This document shows positions 8,473 through 17,180 of a DNA stretch of 64,000 bases, piece by piece. The translations under genes were made by a program, and so were the position numbers. The notes beneath the pieces were generated by a model, which saw nothing but the letters and a program-made list of their open reading frames with translations, had not been told where the DNA came from and did no database searches. The first letter of the stretch is position 1, and every line of letters starts with the position of its first letter. The stretch lies in NCBI GenBank assembly GCA_029262675.1, contig JAJCYW010000002.1, forward strand, positions 36,534 through 100,533, read 5' to 3'. Source of the DNA: Chloroflexota bacterium. GTDB taxonomy: Bacteria > Chloroflexota > Dehalococcoidia > DSTF01 > RBG-16-68-14.

Positions 8473-9372
8473 TTGACGACTCTAATAACCGGCGGCACAG
8501 GCTTCTCGGGCGCTGCCGTCGTGCGTGAGCTGGCGCGGCGCGGCGAAACGGTCGCCGTGCTCAGCCGCAACGCGGCAAGCGTCGCGACGCGCTTCCCTGA
8601 CCTCGCGGTCGAGGCGAGGCAGGGCGACGTTTGCGACGCCGCCAGCCTGGAGCGAGCGTTCGCGGGCATCGATACCGTCATCAACTGCGTCCAGTTTCCC
8701 AACAGCCCGATCGAAAACAGGCGCAAGGGCTGGACGTTCGAGCAGGTCGATTTCAAGGGAACGGTCCAACAGGTGCAGGCCGCAAAGCAGGCCGGCGTCC
8801 GGCGTTTCGTCTACGTCAGCGGCGTCGGCGCCGACGTTGGGTCGGAGAAGCACTGGTTCGTCTTCAAGGCGCGCGCGGAGCAGGCCGTCCGCGATAGCGG
8901 CCTGGCCTTCGTCGTCGTCCGTCCCACGTGGCTCTACGGGCCGGAGGACGTCTCGCTAAACCGGTTCGTGGGCTTCGCGCGACGGCTGCCGTTCGTGCCA
9001 ACGTTCGGCGACGGCAGCCAGCCGATGCAACCGCTCTTCATCGACGACCTCGGCCGCATCCTGGCGGACGCCGCGACGAACCAGGCGGCCGACGGCCTGA
9101 CGCTGGAGGCGGGTGGCCCAGAGCGGCTCTCGATGGACGACGTGGTCCGCACGGCGCTGGACGTGGCAGGCAAGCGCCGTCCGATTCTCCACCAGCCAGT
9201 CGCGCTGGGCAAGCTGATGGCCCGCGCGCTGCAACTCCTGCCTGGCCCACCGCTGACACCTGACGCCATCGACTTCATCACCCACGAGGCCGTCGCCGAC
9301 AACGCAGAGCTGGAGCGCGCGCTATCACCACGGCTAACGCCGCTCCGCGAGGGCCTAGCGACATATCTCTAG
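8473..9372 (+). CDS. NAD(P)-binding epimerase-like protein (atypical SDR, NDUFA9/NmrA-like)
   Basis: The protein has 299 residues. A TTG at 8473 is the only usable start, because the ATG at 8465 runs into a stop. The N-terminal nucleotide-binding motif is TGGTGFSGAAVVREL. An NAAS-type strand follows, then YVSGVGAD and PTWLYGPED at the positions expected for atypical extended SDRs. Such proteins act as quinone-associated or sugar-nucleotide oxidoreductases, or as structural subunits; the substrate is not deducible. Confidence 0.82.
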   Translation: MTTLITGGTGFSGAAVVRELARRGETVAVLSRNAASVATRFPDLAVEARQGDVCDAASLERAFAGIDTVINCVQFPNSPIENRRKGWTFEQVDFKGTVQQVQAAKQAGVRRFVYVSGVGADVGSEKHWFVFKARAEQAVRDSGLAFVVVRPTWLYGPEDVSLNRFVGFARRLPFVPTFGDGSQPMQPLFIDDLGRILADAATNQAADGLTLEAGGPERLSMDDVVRTALDVAGKRRPILHQPVALGKLMARALQLLPGPPLTPDAIDFITHEAVADNAELERALSPRLTPLREGLATYL

Positions 9373-9389
9373 GCCGCGGGTAACAAGAA

Positions 9390-9412
9390 GGCCGGAAGTG
9401 TAGCCTCCGGCC
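9390..9412. terminator. Bidirectional terminator hairpin
   Basis: A 7-bp GC stem ggccgga/tccggcc with a 9-base loop lies between the convergent genes ending at 9372 and 9437. It probably serves both strands. Confidence 0.6.
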
Positions 9413-9436
9413 CTCCCGCAGAACTTCGATTCGCTG

Positions 9437-9910
9437 CTAGATCGTCTTTTTGATGCTCGCCAGGTGGCCCGTGGTGCTGGCGATGACGACGTTTTCGACC
9501 ACCTGCTCGGTCGTCATTTCCGGAGCGCCCTGGAGCACTACCGCACTGCGATCGAGTTGCTCATCGCTGAAGCCCCTGATCGCCGCAACGGCCGCCGACC
9601 CGCCGCGCTCGAGCAGGTCCACCGTCTCTCGCTGTGAGACGTTGGCGAACTGCGTGGCGTGCTCACCGTTGCCCTGGTCGATCTGCTCCATGGTGAAGGC
9701 GGGCAGATCCGCGCCGGAGGCGAGGCCCTGGATCAACGCCGTCAGCGGCGCATAGCCTGCTGCGATGTGGTGGGCGGTGACGGCGACGGTCCAGCCTTCG
9801 TCCGCGCAGGTCTTCCCCCACTGCTCATCGGAGCAGCCCCCGGCAGCAGCGATAGCCTCGTTGTTCGCTTGGTCTAGCTTGTTCGCCAATGCTTCCGCTC
9901 GTTCAGTCAT
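9437..9910 (-). CDS. DinB-fold protein (mycothiol/bacillithiol-dependent transferase-like)
   Basis: The protein has 157 residues and looks like a four-helix bundle. The DinB/MDMPI-type metal histidines are suggested by VTAHHIAAG (about residue 47) and TGHLASIKK near the C-terminus. Family members transfer or isomerise using low-molecular-weight thiols, but many have no known activity. A second DinB-like protein lies at 61749. Confidence 0.72.
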   Translation of the reverse strand: MTERAEALANKLDQANNEAIAAAGGCSDEQWGKTCADEGWTVAVTAHHIAAGYAPLTALIQGLASGADLPAFTMEQIDQGNGEHATQFANVSQRETVDLLERGGSAAVAAIRGFSDEQLDRSAVVLQGAPEMTTEQVVENVVIASTTGHLASIKKTI

Positions 9911-9983
9911 ATGAAAGTTACTCCTTACAAACCACGACTCGACAGGGCAGCATTGTAGTAGCCCGCCGGTGTTTCGTCAAGCG

Positions 9984-10775
9984 CTATACGGAATCGTCCA
10001 AGGAGCTGGCCGCATCGTCCGGAAGCGCAATGTGTTCGATGACCCGCTGTCCGTCGACGATGGCACTGCGCCAGCCCTCCGGCACCCGGCCCATGATCGT
10101 CGAAACGCGCGGGATGGGCGGGAAGAGGAACGGTCTGAGGCTGGCCGGCTGCACCCAATCGAATCCGCTCTCGTATCCCAGGTCCCGCAGCTTACCAAAC
10201 GATCGCAGGCGGACCGCACCGCCGCCCGCGCAGGAGAGGCCGAGCAGCCAGCGGTTCCAGTCGTTCAGCAAGGCCGACCTAGTCGGCGCGAACTCCCAGA
10301 GCAGCAGCAGGCCACCCGGTTTCAGCACCCGGCGCGCTTCTGAGAGGCTTGCTTTGAGCTCGCGGTCTGTCATCCCGTGGACGCCGTGGGCGGAGATTGC
10401 GAGGTTAAATCGCGAATCGGCGAACGGTAGCGCATCGAGCTGCGCGGCTGCGGGCGAGATGCCGCCGCCGATCGCAGCCAGAACGCTCGCGCCGACGTCG
10501 ACAGCGACGGGTGGCTTCACCAAAGCGGCGCGCTCGCCGAGCACCCGCGCGACGTCGCCGCAGCCGCAGCCGATCTCCAGCACGCTCCAGTTGGGGTCCA
10601 TGCGCAACTCTTCCGGCAACCGGAAGACCGCGGTGTTGACCAAGATCTGAGCTTGCACTCCTAGCACTTGGCGGGCCGCTGCTGCCAAAGGCTGCACCGA
10701 TGCTGCTAGCGGCCGCACCGCCGCAGCCAGCGAGTCGCCGGCGCGCGCCGGGTTGATTCGAGTCGATGCGGACAT
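9984..10775 (-). CDS. Class I SAM-dependent methyltransferase
   Basis: The protein has 263 residues from the ATG at 10775; an upstream ATG at 10805 is in frame but lies before the likely promoter. Motif I is VLEIGCGCGDVARVLGE, the acidic loop is PVAVDVGASVL, and FNLAISAHGVHGM and LKPGGLLLLWEF are later motifs. The substrate is unknown. The first residues are rich in Ala. It is divergent from the arylsulfotransferase-like gene. Confidence 0.82.
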   Translation of the reverse strand: MSASTRINPARAGDSLAAAVRPLAASVQPLAAAARQVLGVQAQILVNTAVFRLPEELRMDPNWSVLEIGCGCGDVARVLGERAALVKPPVAVDVGASVLAAIGGGISPAAAQLDALPFADSRFNLAISAHGVHGMTDRELKASLSEARRVLKPGGLLLLWEFAPTRSALLNDWNRWLLGLSCAGGGAVRLRSFGKLRDLGYESGFDWVQPASLRPFLFPPIPRVSTIMGRVPEGWRSAIVDGQRVIEHIALPDDAASSLDDSV

Positions 10776-10785
10776 CACGGCTGTC

Positions 10786-10791
10786 AGTATA
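10786..10791 (-). promoter_or_regulatory. Candidate -10 element giving a near-leaderless methyltransferase mRNA
   Basis: TATACT on the minus strand ends 10 bases before the ATG at 10775, so transcription would begin at or just before the start codon. No good -35 hexamer is visible 16-18 bases upstream. Confidence 0.35.
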
Positions 10792-10909
10792 CGCCAGGGC
10801 CGCAATTGGGGCGCGCGTACGCGGCACTTGATTGCAGCGACCGTTGTCAGGCCGGGATCGCATGGCTACACTGGTGCTGCCCGAGCAGACGCGATGCGAG
10901 GAGGAGAGC

Positions 10910-12007
10910 ATGACGGTCGACCAGGCGACGTGGCGCAGGACGCGCAAGCTGGGGCTGACGGCCCACGACCCGGAGAAGGCCTTCCTGGGCTACACGCTCT
11001 ACACGCCGATGGCGGGCGACGGCACCGTCTACCTGCTCGACATGGAGGGCAACGAAGTCCACACCTGGCGGATGCCGCTGCCGCCCGGCCTCTACGCCTA
11101 CCTGCTGCCGAATGGCAACCTCTTCTACGCGGCCAAGACGCCAGTGGAGGGCGAATCGCTCTTCCCGGCCTGGCCGGTCTTCAAGGGCGGCGCGATGATG
11201 GAGGTCGATTGGGACGGCAACGTCGTCTGGGAGCACCGCGACGCTCTCAATCACCACGACGCGAGGCGCACGGAGGCGGGCGGCGCCATCTACCTCACGC
11301 TGGAGCAGATTCCAGAAGAGCTGCGCGCCCGCGTGCAGGGCGGCCTGGACGGCACCGAGCACGGCGGCGTGATGTACGCCGACCGCATCGTCGAGGTCGA
11401 CGCGGACGGCGCGACGACGTGGGAATGGCACGCGAAGGACCACCTAGACCCGGAAGTCGACGTGATCACGCCGTCCGACATGCGCGACGAGTGGTCGCAC
11501 GGAAACACGGTCGACCCGCTGCCGGGCGGAGACGTGCTCGTCAGCTTCCGCAACATCTCGACCGTTGCCCGCATCGACCGCGCGACCGGCGATTTCGTCT
11601 GGAAGATCGGCTGGGACGTGCTCTCGCAGCAGCATCAGCCGACGCTGCTGGAGAACGGCAACGTGCTGCTCTTCAACAACGGGTCGCGGCGCCGCCGCCA
11701 CCCACTGATCTACTCAAGTGTTCTCGAGATCGAGCCGCAGTCCGGCAAGGTCGTCTGGGAGTATCGCGATAGCTCGTCGCTCTTCAGCTTCCTCAGCAGC
11801 TACATCTCCGGCGCGCAGCGGCTGCCGAACGGCAACACGCTGATCTGCGAGGGGCTGCCGGGGCGCATCTTCGAAGTGACGCCGGTGGGCGAGATCGTCT
11901 GGGAGTACGTCAACCCCCATATGGGCAACATCATGGTCTTCGGCAACTGCGGCATGGTCTTCCGCGCCTTCCGCTACGGCCCGGAGCGCTTCCCGCAGTT
12001 GGGGTAG
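10910..12007 (+). CDS. Arylsulfotransferase (ASST)-like beta-propeller protein
   Basis: The protein has 365 residues and starts at 10910 behind GAGGAGGAG. Repeated propeller blades of the type LLPNGNLFYAAK, VDWDGNVVWEH and LPNGNTLICEGL are clear. WSHGNTVDPLPGGDVLVSFR and QQHQPTLLENGNVLLFNN resemble the conserved His-bearing segments of arylsulfotransferases. PLS-independent sulfate transfer between phenols is the family activity. No signal peptide is visible, unlike periplasmic AssT, so a cytoplasmic role or a different reaction is possible. Confidence 0.8.
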   Translation: MTVDQATWRRTRKLGLTAHDPEKAFLGYTLYTPMAGDGTVYLLDMEGNEVHTWRMPLPPGLYAYLLPNGNLFYAAKTPVEGESLFPAWPVFKGGAMMEVDWDGNVVWEHRDALNHHDARRTEAGGAIYLTLEQIPEELRARVQGGLDGTEHGGVMYADRIVEVDADGATTWEWHAKDHLDPEVDVITPSDMRDEWSHGNTVDPLPGGDVLVSFRNISTVARIDRATGDFVWKIGWDVLSQQHQPTLLENGNVLLFNNGSRRRRHPLIYSSVLEIEPQSGKVVWEYRDSSSLFSFLSSYISGAQRLPNGNTLICEGLPGRIFEVTPVGEIVWEYVNPHMGNIMVFGNCGMVFRAFRYGPERFPQLG

Positions 12008-12023
12008 GGCTGGCGCTAGACGG

Positions 12024-12905
12024 TCAGCGGACTGCGGATGGTTGTGGACTACTAACGTAACGAGCCGTGTATAGCAGAGTCATTAACCGCAGATAGGGCC
12101 TTATCGTTATTTCGATTTCACGACGCTCCGAGAAGCTGTCGCCGAAGTAACCGGCTTCGAGGCTGTCCAAATTAAGCACACCAATTACCTTTGTTTGGGA
12201 TCCCGCTGCATCGGGCAGCTCCAAAGGAATGGACACAATTGACTTTACGCTCGGCTTTCGATGCGCCTCAGTTTTAATCGAGAACATTGTGCCACCAGCC
12301 TTCAGATGCGCCGGCACATCTGGGATCAAGATCATCTCATTACGTTCCCATGCGTGCCCAGCAACGCCGTCTCCTCTACTGAATGACTCGCCCGCCGACA
12401 TGGTAGCTGGCATGGCATCTTCAGTGTTGGTGTAATAACGAATCCGGAGGGCATCATCAGCTACTTCCATAAACGTCACTCGTATGTGGTTGTCGAGATC
12501 TCGATTGTTACGCGACGCTATAAGGAAAACAGCGCGCACGATCATTCGCATGAGCGTGTCGTGATCATATGCGGCGAATAGCGCTGCCCCTCCTACATGA
12601 CCTTCTCGGTGAGCAGCCAACATCCGCCCCGCCACATGATTCGTAAGTCGCCGGACAGACGCGATTACCTGCCTTAGCTGCATCTCCCAATCTTTGCGAA
12701 TCTTTCCTCGAATGTGCTCAGCCGCTATCCACACTAGAACCCAAGCACCCAACATGAACAGCCACAAGACGATGGCCTTGCCGCCCTCTTCGAAAAAATA
12801 GGATGCCCCGAAATAGAAGAGGACAGTAGGAGCTACGGTCCGAAGACCGAGAAGTAACGCAGCCCGAACGAGGCCAAGATTTGCAGATATCATTTGAATC
12901 AGCAT
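12024..12905 (-). CDS. Membrane-anchored GAF-domain protein
   Basis: The protein has 293 residues. Two N-terminal membrane helices (about 10-35 and 40-65) precede a short helical linker (RKDWEMQLRQVIASVRRL). A GAF-like sensory domain at about 110-285 contains GDGVAGHAWERNEMILIPDV, SIVSIPLEL and VIGVLNLDS, the usual GAF strand motifs. No kinase, GGDEF or HTH output domain follows, so it is a stand-alone sensor or partner protein. Base composition here is visibly more AT-rich than in the neighbours, which suggests recent acquisition. Confidence 0.75.
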   Translation of the reverse strand: MLIQMISANLGLVRAALLLGLRTVAPTVLFYFGASYFFEEGGKAIVLWLFMLGAWVLVWIAAEHIRGKIRKDWEMQLRQVIASVRRLTNHVAGRMLAAHREGHVGGAALFAAYDHDTLMRMIVRAVFLIASRNNRDLDNHIRVTFMEVADDALRIRYYTNTEDAMPATMSAGESFSRGDGVAGHAWERNEMILIPDVPAHLKAGGTMFSIKTEAHRKPSVKSIVSIPLELPDAAGSQTKVIGVLNLDSLEAGYFGDSFSERREIEITIRPYLRLMTLLYTARYVSSPQPSAVR

Positions 12906-12956
12906 CTACCCCCAGGCTCATTAGCGGTGAATCCCGCTGGGCCTGAGACTAGATGA

Positions 12957-13205
12957 CTACGGTCCGAAGAGAGTATACAGGAGCCTCTGGACCTGCCCTA
13001 CGAGGCCGTGGTTAACCCGAATACTGTATGGTCGCGGTAGTCGGAACACTTCGAACTGATCATCTAGCCCGTCAGTAGAATTGTCTGGCCCGCCAGCGGC
13101 GCGAACGCCAGGGTCCGCCTCTTCCTGGGTAACGACACCCATCTTGCCCTCCTTGGTTGAAAGAAATTCAGGTAGCATGTTACTGCTCTCCTCCTCTAAC
13201 GTCAA
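12957..13205 (-). CDS. Small hypothetical protein, translationally coupled to the upstream gene
   Basis: The protein has 82 residues. The TTG start at 13205 overlaps the TGA stop of the upstream gene as TTGA; an ATG at 13178 is the alternative start. The sequence is acidic N-terminally and has no family I recognise. It lies in the same AT-richer islet as the GAF protein. Confidence 0.45.
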   Translation of the reverse strand: MTLEEESSNMLPEFLSTKEGKMGVVTQEEADPGVRAAGGPDNSTDGLDDQFEVFRLPRPYSIRVNHGLVGQVQRLLYTLFGP

Positions 13206-13513
13206 GGCGTCTTCTTCTCTTTCCTACGGGAGGATCCATGCTTGGTCATTCGGCGAAGTTGGTCGGCCAGAATCATGCCGCAAATGTCAGCGATGCTTCG
13301 CCCGAAGTAAGGACTCTCCTCGTCACGACGAACCTTGTTCAATTCCGCCTCCAGGTCGAGGTGCAAGAACTCTGGGTCGTACGAGATACTTATCCGCTTG
13401 CGAACCATAGCATCACTATGGTGCACATTAGCTCTTTCCACGTCAAGCATGATCATCTTGCAACTGATTGCCCCACTGTGCTGTACTGTACAGTAGTTTA
13501 AGCCCTTGAGCAC
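13202..13513 (-). CDS. Small hypothetical protein, possibly ribbon-helix-helix-like
   Basis: The protein has 103 residues from a GTG at 13513, or about 84 from the ATG at 13456. A beta-like stretch RKRISISYDPEF followed by two predicted helices (LDLEAELNKVRRDEE; RSIADICGMILADQLRR) and a basic tail (GSSRRKEKKTP) is reminiscent of small RHH DNA-binding proteins. That reading is weak. A 13-bp dyad sits over its 5' end, which favours the shorter start. Confidence 0.45.
   Translation of the reverse strand: MLKGLNYCTVQHSGAISCKMIMLDVERANVHHSDAMVRKRISISYDPEFLHLDLEAELNKVRRDEESPYFGRSIADICGMILADQLRRMTKHGSSRRKEKKTP
13481..13493. promoter_or_regulatory. Perfect 6+1+6 dyad, candidate operator
   Basis: CTGTAC-T-GTACAG is an exact inverted repeat located about 25-37 bases upstream of the internal ATG (13456) of the small minus-strand gene. 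It could be the site of a dimeric repressor, perhaps the gene's own product. Confidence 0.4.
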
Positions 13514-13552
13514 TAACCTGTCAAGCCGGACGCCGGTGCGTTGATGCCCACG

Positions 13553-13651
13553 TCAGCCGCTTAGCTGACGACGAATCGTGGCGCCGTCGAGGTAGACGCG
13601 CTCGCGGACGGTCTGCTCGCGGGCCGCGCACAGGGCCTGTACGTCAGACAT
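13553..13651 (-). CDS. Possible 32-residue small ORF downstream of gyrB
   Basis: An ATG at 13651, 11 bases after the gyrB stop, opens a 32-codon frame (MSDVQALCAAREQTVRERVY and so on) ending in TGA. Codon use is GC3-rich like real genes nearby and unlike the AT-richer islet beyond it. There is no obvious Shine-Dalgarno. It may be a small protein or a remnant of a longer gene interrupted when the islet was inserted. Confidence 0.25.
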   Translation of the reverse strand: MSDVQALCAAREQTVRERVYLDGATIRRQLSG

Positions 13652-13662
13652 AGGTGACGGGC

Positions 13663-15630
13663 CTAGACGTCCAGGTTACGGACCTGGCTGGCGTGCGCCT
13701 GGATGAACTTCTTGCGCGGCGCCACTTCCTCGCCCATCAGTTGCGCGAAGAGCAGATCCGCCTCCATGGCACTCTCGATACCGACCCGCAGCAGCGTGCG
13801 CTTCTCCGGGTCCATCGTCGTCTCCCAGAGCTGGTCGGCGTTCATCTCACCCAGACCCTTGTAGCGCTGGATGGAGAACTTCTTGTCGCCCTTGCCCTTC
13901 GCGTACTTCTCCAGTTCGGGGTCGCTGAAGAGCCACTCCGATTGCTTGCCGGCCTGCACCTTGTAGAGCGGCGGCTGGGCGATGTAGAGGTAGCCGTTAT
14001 CGATGAGCTCCTTGTAGTAGCGGAAGTAGAAGGTCAGGAGCAGCGTGCGGATGTGAGCGCCGTCGACGTCCGCGTCCGTCATGATGATGATGCGGTGGTA
14101 GCGCAGCTTGCTCATGTCCATCTGCTCGCCGAAGCCCATGCCCATCGCCGTGATCAGCACGCGCAACTCTTCGTGAGCCAGCATCTTCTCCAACCGCGCC
14201 TTCTCGATGTTGAGGATCTTGCCCCGCAGCGGCAGGATCGCCTGGAAGCGGCGGTCGCGGCCGGCCTTGGCGGAGCCGCCGGCGGACGGTCCCTCGACGA
14301 TGTACAGCTCGCAGTTCTCCGGGTTGCGGTCGGAGCAGTCGGCGAGCTTGCCGGGCAGGTTGGTGCCGTCCAGCAGGCCCTTGCGAACGACGAGGTCTTT
14401 GGCTTTGCGGGCGGCGTCGCGGGCGCGGGCGGTGAGCACGCACTTCTCGATGATGCGGCGGCCAACTGACGGGTTCTCCTCGAGGAACGCGCTCAGCTCC
14501 TCGCCGATGACCGACTCGACCTGGCCCTTCACTTCCGGGTTGCCCAGGCGCGTCTTCGTCTGCCCTTCGAACTGTGGTTCGCCCAGCTTGACGCTGACGA
14601 CGGCGACGAGGCCCTCGCGCGTGTCCTCACCGCTCAGGTTGGGGTCGCCGTCCTTCAGCAGCTTCGCCTTGCGCGCGTAGTCGTTGAGGACGCGCGTCAG
14701 CGCCGCGCGGAAGCCGGTCAGGTGGCTGCCGCCGTCGATGGTGTTGATGCAGTTGGCGAACGAGTACATCGCTTCGGAGAAACCGTCGTTGTACTGCAGC
14801 GCCGCCTCGACGTTGGCGCCGTCTACGTCGCGCTCGATGTAGATCGGCCGCGGATGCAGGACGTCGCGCTCGTGGTTGAGGTGGCGGACGAAGCTGGAGA
14901 CGCCTCCGTCGAAGAAGAAGTTGATCTCCTTGTCCTGGCGTTCGTCGACAAAGTGGATCCAGACGCCCTTCGTCAGATAGGCGACCTCGCGGAAGCGCTG
15001 CGCCAGCGTCTGGAAGTCGTAGTCCAGCGTCTCGAAGATGGTGCTGTCCGGCAGGAAGCTGACGATGCTGCCCTGCTTGATTGGCCCGCTGCCGTTTTCG
15101 TACGGATAGCGGGACTCCTTGACCAGCTGCACCTTGGTCTTGGCGTCGCCGCGCACGTACTCCTGGCGGTAGATCTTGCCTTTCTGGTGTACCTCCACCC
15201 AGGTCTCTTCCGAGAGCGCGTTGACGACGGAGGCGCCGACGCCGTGGAGCCCGCCGGAGACCTTGTAAGCGCCGCCGCCGAACTTGCCGCCCGCATGGAG
15301 ATAGGTCATCACCGTCTCCAGCGCCGACTTGCCCGTCCGCGGATGCTTGTCGATCGGGATGCCGCGGCCGTTGTCGCGGATCAGCACGTGGCCGGTGGGC
15401 TGGATCGTAATCCAGATGTGGTCGCAAACACCGGCCATCGCCTCGTCGATCGCGTTGTCCACGATCTCGTAGATCAGGTGGTGGAGGCCGCGCGAATCCG
15501 TGCTGCCGATGTACATGCCGGGGCGGCGGCGCACGGCCTCCAGCCCCTCCAGTACCTGGATATCGCTAGCGGTGTAGTCGCCGTTGCCGGCGGTCTTAGC
15601 CTTCTTCTTGGTGGTCTGCTTTGTGGCCAT
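13663..15630 (-). CDS. gyrB: DNA gyrase subunit B
   Basis: The protein has 655 residues. It is the ATPase subunit of type II topoisomerase that negatively supercoils DNA. The start at 15630 ([10 protein letters not shown]) follows TAGGAG; an ATG 21 bases earlier lacks a site. GHKL ATP-binding motifs are [20 protein letters not shown] and [16 protein letters not shown]. The TOPRIM motifs are [15 protein letters not shown] and [14 protein letters not shown], and [19 protein letters not shown] is the gyrB C-terminal signature. The length is of the short type without the enterobacterial insertion. No recF, dnaN or gyrA is adjacent. Confidence 0.97.
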   Translation of the reverse strand: MATKQTTKKKAKTAGNGDYTASDIQVLEGLEAVRRRPGMYIGSTDSRGLHHLIYEIVDNAIDEAMAGVCDHIWITIQPTGHVLIRDNGRGIPIDKHPRTGKSALETVMTYLHAGGKFGGGAYKVSGGLHGVGASVVNALSEETWVEVHQKGKIYRQEYVRGDAKTKVQLVKESRYPYENGSGPIKQGSIVSFLPDSTIFETLDYDFQTLAQRFREVAYLTKGVWIHFVDERQDKEINFFFDGGVSSFVRHLNHERDVLHPRPIYIERDVDGANVEAALQYNDGFSEAMYSFANCINTIDGGSHLTGFRAALTRVLNDYARKAKLLKDGDPNLSGEDTREGLVAVVSVKLGEPQFEGQTKTRLGNPEVKGQVESVIGEELSAFLEENPSVGRRIIEKCVLTARARDAARKAKDLVVRKGLLDGTNLPGKLADCSDRNPENCELYIVEGPSAGGSAKAGRDRRFQAILPLRGKILNIEKARLEKMLAHEELRVLITAMGMGFGEQMDMSKLRYHRIIIMTDADVDGAHIRTLLLTFYFRYYKELIDNGYLYIAQPPLYKVQAGKQSEWLFSDPELEKYAKGKGDKKFSIQRYKGLGEMNADQLWETTMDPEKRTLLRVGIESAMEADLLFAQLMGEEVAPRKKFIQAHASQVRNLDV

Positions 15631-15909
15631 TCCGCTCCTACCCCGACGCACACGTCACAGCTATCGCGGCCGTTATGCGAATCGTCAACCGATGGCGTAT
15701 TTCGGACCCCAACGCCGAGGTTCCGGCAGATAGGGACTAGATACGTTTCTCACGCTCGCTCAGTATACCATATGTACGCCTATCAGCAGAATCGGTGACC
15801 GTACCAGAAGCGACGCCAACTGCCGGCCGCTAGACGCGGCCTAGGCGCTATACTGGCGCACGTTCCCTGCCGCCACGCGCGGCCCGAATGGAACGCAAAG
15901 CGGAGCACT

Positions 15910-16443
15910 ATGAGCATCTTCCGGAGGCTGTTCGAGCGGATACTGCGCCTATTCGGCAGGGGCGGCCGGCCCGTGCCGCGCGAGCCGGTGCAAATGCCAC
16001 CGATTGCCGTCGTGCGCAACACTGTCTTCGACCCCAAGCCGGACGGGTGGGAGAACGTCCGCTCTGACCTGATCTTCCGCGACGACCTGTTGGACGCCAT
16101 CGAAGGGCTCGATGAGTTCTCGCACGTGATCGTCGTCTTCGCCTGCCACCGCGTGCCGGACGCGGCCGAGACACGCAAGCTGCTGGCGCCCGGCGGCAAC
16201 CTGCACCAGCCCGGCCACGGCGTCCTGGCGACCCGCAGCCAGCTCCGGCCGAACGCGATTGGCGTGGCGGTCGTGCCGATCGTCCGGCGGCGCCACAACA
16301 TCATCCGCGTCACCGGGCTCGACGCGATCGATGGCACGCCGGTGCTCGACGTCAAGCCCTATCTCCCGCGCTTCGATAGCGTGCCCGACGCCACCATCCC
16401 CGACTGGGCCCGCATGCCGGACGACCCGGCGGCCACGGAGTGA
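15910..16443 (+). CDS. TrmO/TsaA-like tRNA methyltransferase family protein
   Basis: The protein has 177 residues. TrmO N6-methylates the t6A37 base of tRNA using SAM. The family core is seen as PIAVVRNTVFDPKP (first strand), EFSHVIVVFACHRV, HGVLATRSQLRPNAIGVAVV and GLDAIDGTPVLDVKPYLPRF. A basic N-terminal extension (FERILRLFGRGGRP) precedes the domain. The next gene starts within its stop codon (GTGA), so the two are translationally coupled. Confidence 0.85.
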   Translation: MSIFRRLFERILRLFGRGGRPVPREPVQMPPIAVVRNTVFDPKPDGWENVRSDLIFRDDLLDAIEGLDEFSHVIVVFACHRVPDAAETRKLLAPGGNLHQPGHGVLATRSQLRPNAIGVAVVPIVRRRHNIIRVTGLDAIDGTPVLDVKPYLPRFDSVPDATIPDWARMPDDPAATE

Positions 16444-17180
16444 CCGTGCGGCCCGGCGGTTCGCTTCGGGACGCACTTACCGTTCTCGACGCGACTTACG
16501 ACTACGCCGCTTGGCACTGGCAGCCGCACTCGCCGCCGGACTACGTCTGCATCAGCGCCGTGCTGGTGCAGCACACAGCCTGGCGCAACGTCGAGCACGC
16601 GCTGGTAAATCTAGACAGCGCCGGCGCGTCGTCACTCGACGCCATCGCCAGCATGCCGGAGACGCGGCTGACGGAGCTGATTCGGCCTGCCGGCACCCAA
16701 CGCGTGAAGGCGCGCCGGCTTCTGGCGCTGGCTCAGCTCTCGGAAGATCACGGTGGCATTGATGCGCTGCTCTCGCTGCCGACCGGCGCGCTGCGGCCGC
16801 TGCTGCTGGCGACGCACGGCATCGGCCCGGAGACCGCCGACGCGATCCTGCTCTATGCCGCCGGGCGCGCAGTCTTCCAGGTCGACGCCTACGCCATACG
16901 TATCGTTACACGCCTCGGCTTGGGTGTCGGCGGCGAATCATCTAACAACGGCCCGGGCATCCACACGTACGACGCCTGGCAGCGCCGGCTACAGGAAGAG
17001 CTGCCGCCCGAAGTCGACGGCTATCGCCGCGCGCACGCGCTGCTGGTGCTGCACGGCAAGGAGCGCTGCCAGCCACGCCCGCGCTGCGAAGGCTGCTGCC
17101 TAGCCGACCGCTGCGCGGAAGGGCAGTCTCGCGCGGGTTCCTCGCACGCCAGCGGCCGTGCTAGCATCCCAAAGCGATGA
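16440..17180 (+). CDS. HhH-GPD base-excision DNA glycosylase, endonuclease III/MagIII-like
   Basis: The protein has 246 residues and a GTG start overlapping the trmO-like stop. The helix-hairpin-helix is THGIGPETADAILLYAAG. The invariant Asp is Asp149 (FQVDAYAIR), but the position of the endonuclease III catalytic Lys is Glu131. A monofunctional glycosylase like MagIII is therefore more likely than an AP lyase. Cys210, 216, 219 and 225 give C-x5-C-x2-C-x5-C, one residue shorter than the canonical [4Fe-4S] loop. VLVQHTAWRNVE resembles the ILTQNTxWxNVE motif of this subfamily. It overlaps the following uracil/thymine glycosylase. Confidence 0.87.
   Translation: MTVRPGGSLRDALTVLDATYDYAAWHWQPHSPPDYVCISAVLVQHTAWRNVEHALVNLDSAGASSLDAIASMPETRLTELIRPAGTQRVKARRLLALAQLSEDHGGIDALLSLPTGALRPLLLATHGIGPETADAILLYAAGRAVFQVDAYAIRIVTRLGLGVGGESSNNGPGIHTYDAWQRRLQEELPPEVDGYRRAHALLVLHGKERCQPRPRCEGCCLADRCAEGQSRAGSSHASGRASIPKR

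Noticed and set aside
13663..15427. Long frames antisense to gyrB, pnp, acyl-CoA dehydrogenase and the ligase
   Set aside because: High-GC genes create long open antisense frames. These show arginine/alanine-rich or histidine/valine-rich shadow composition and no motifs.
15762..15767. TATACT-like -10 between gyrB and the trmO-like gene
   Set aside because: No acceptable -35 at the right distance on the minus strand, so I could not support a gyrB promoter.
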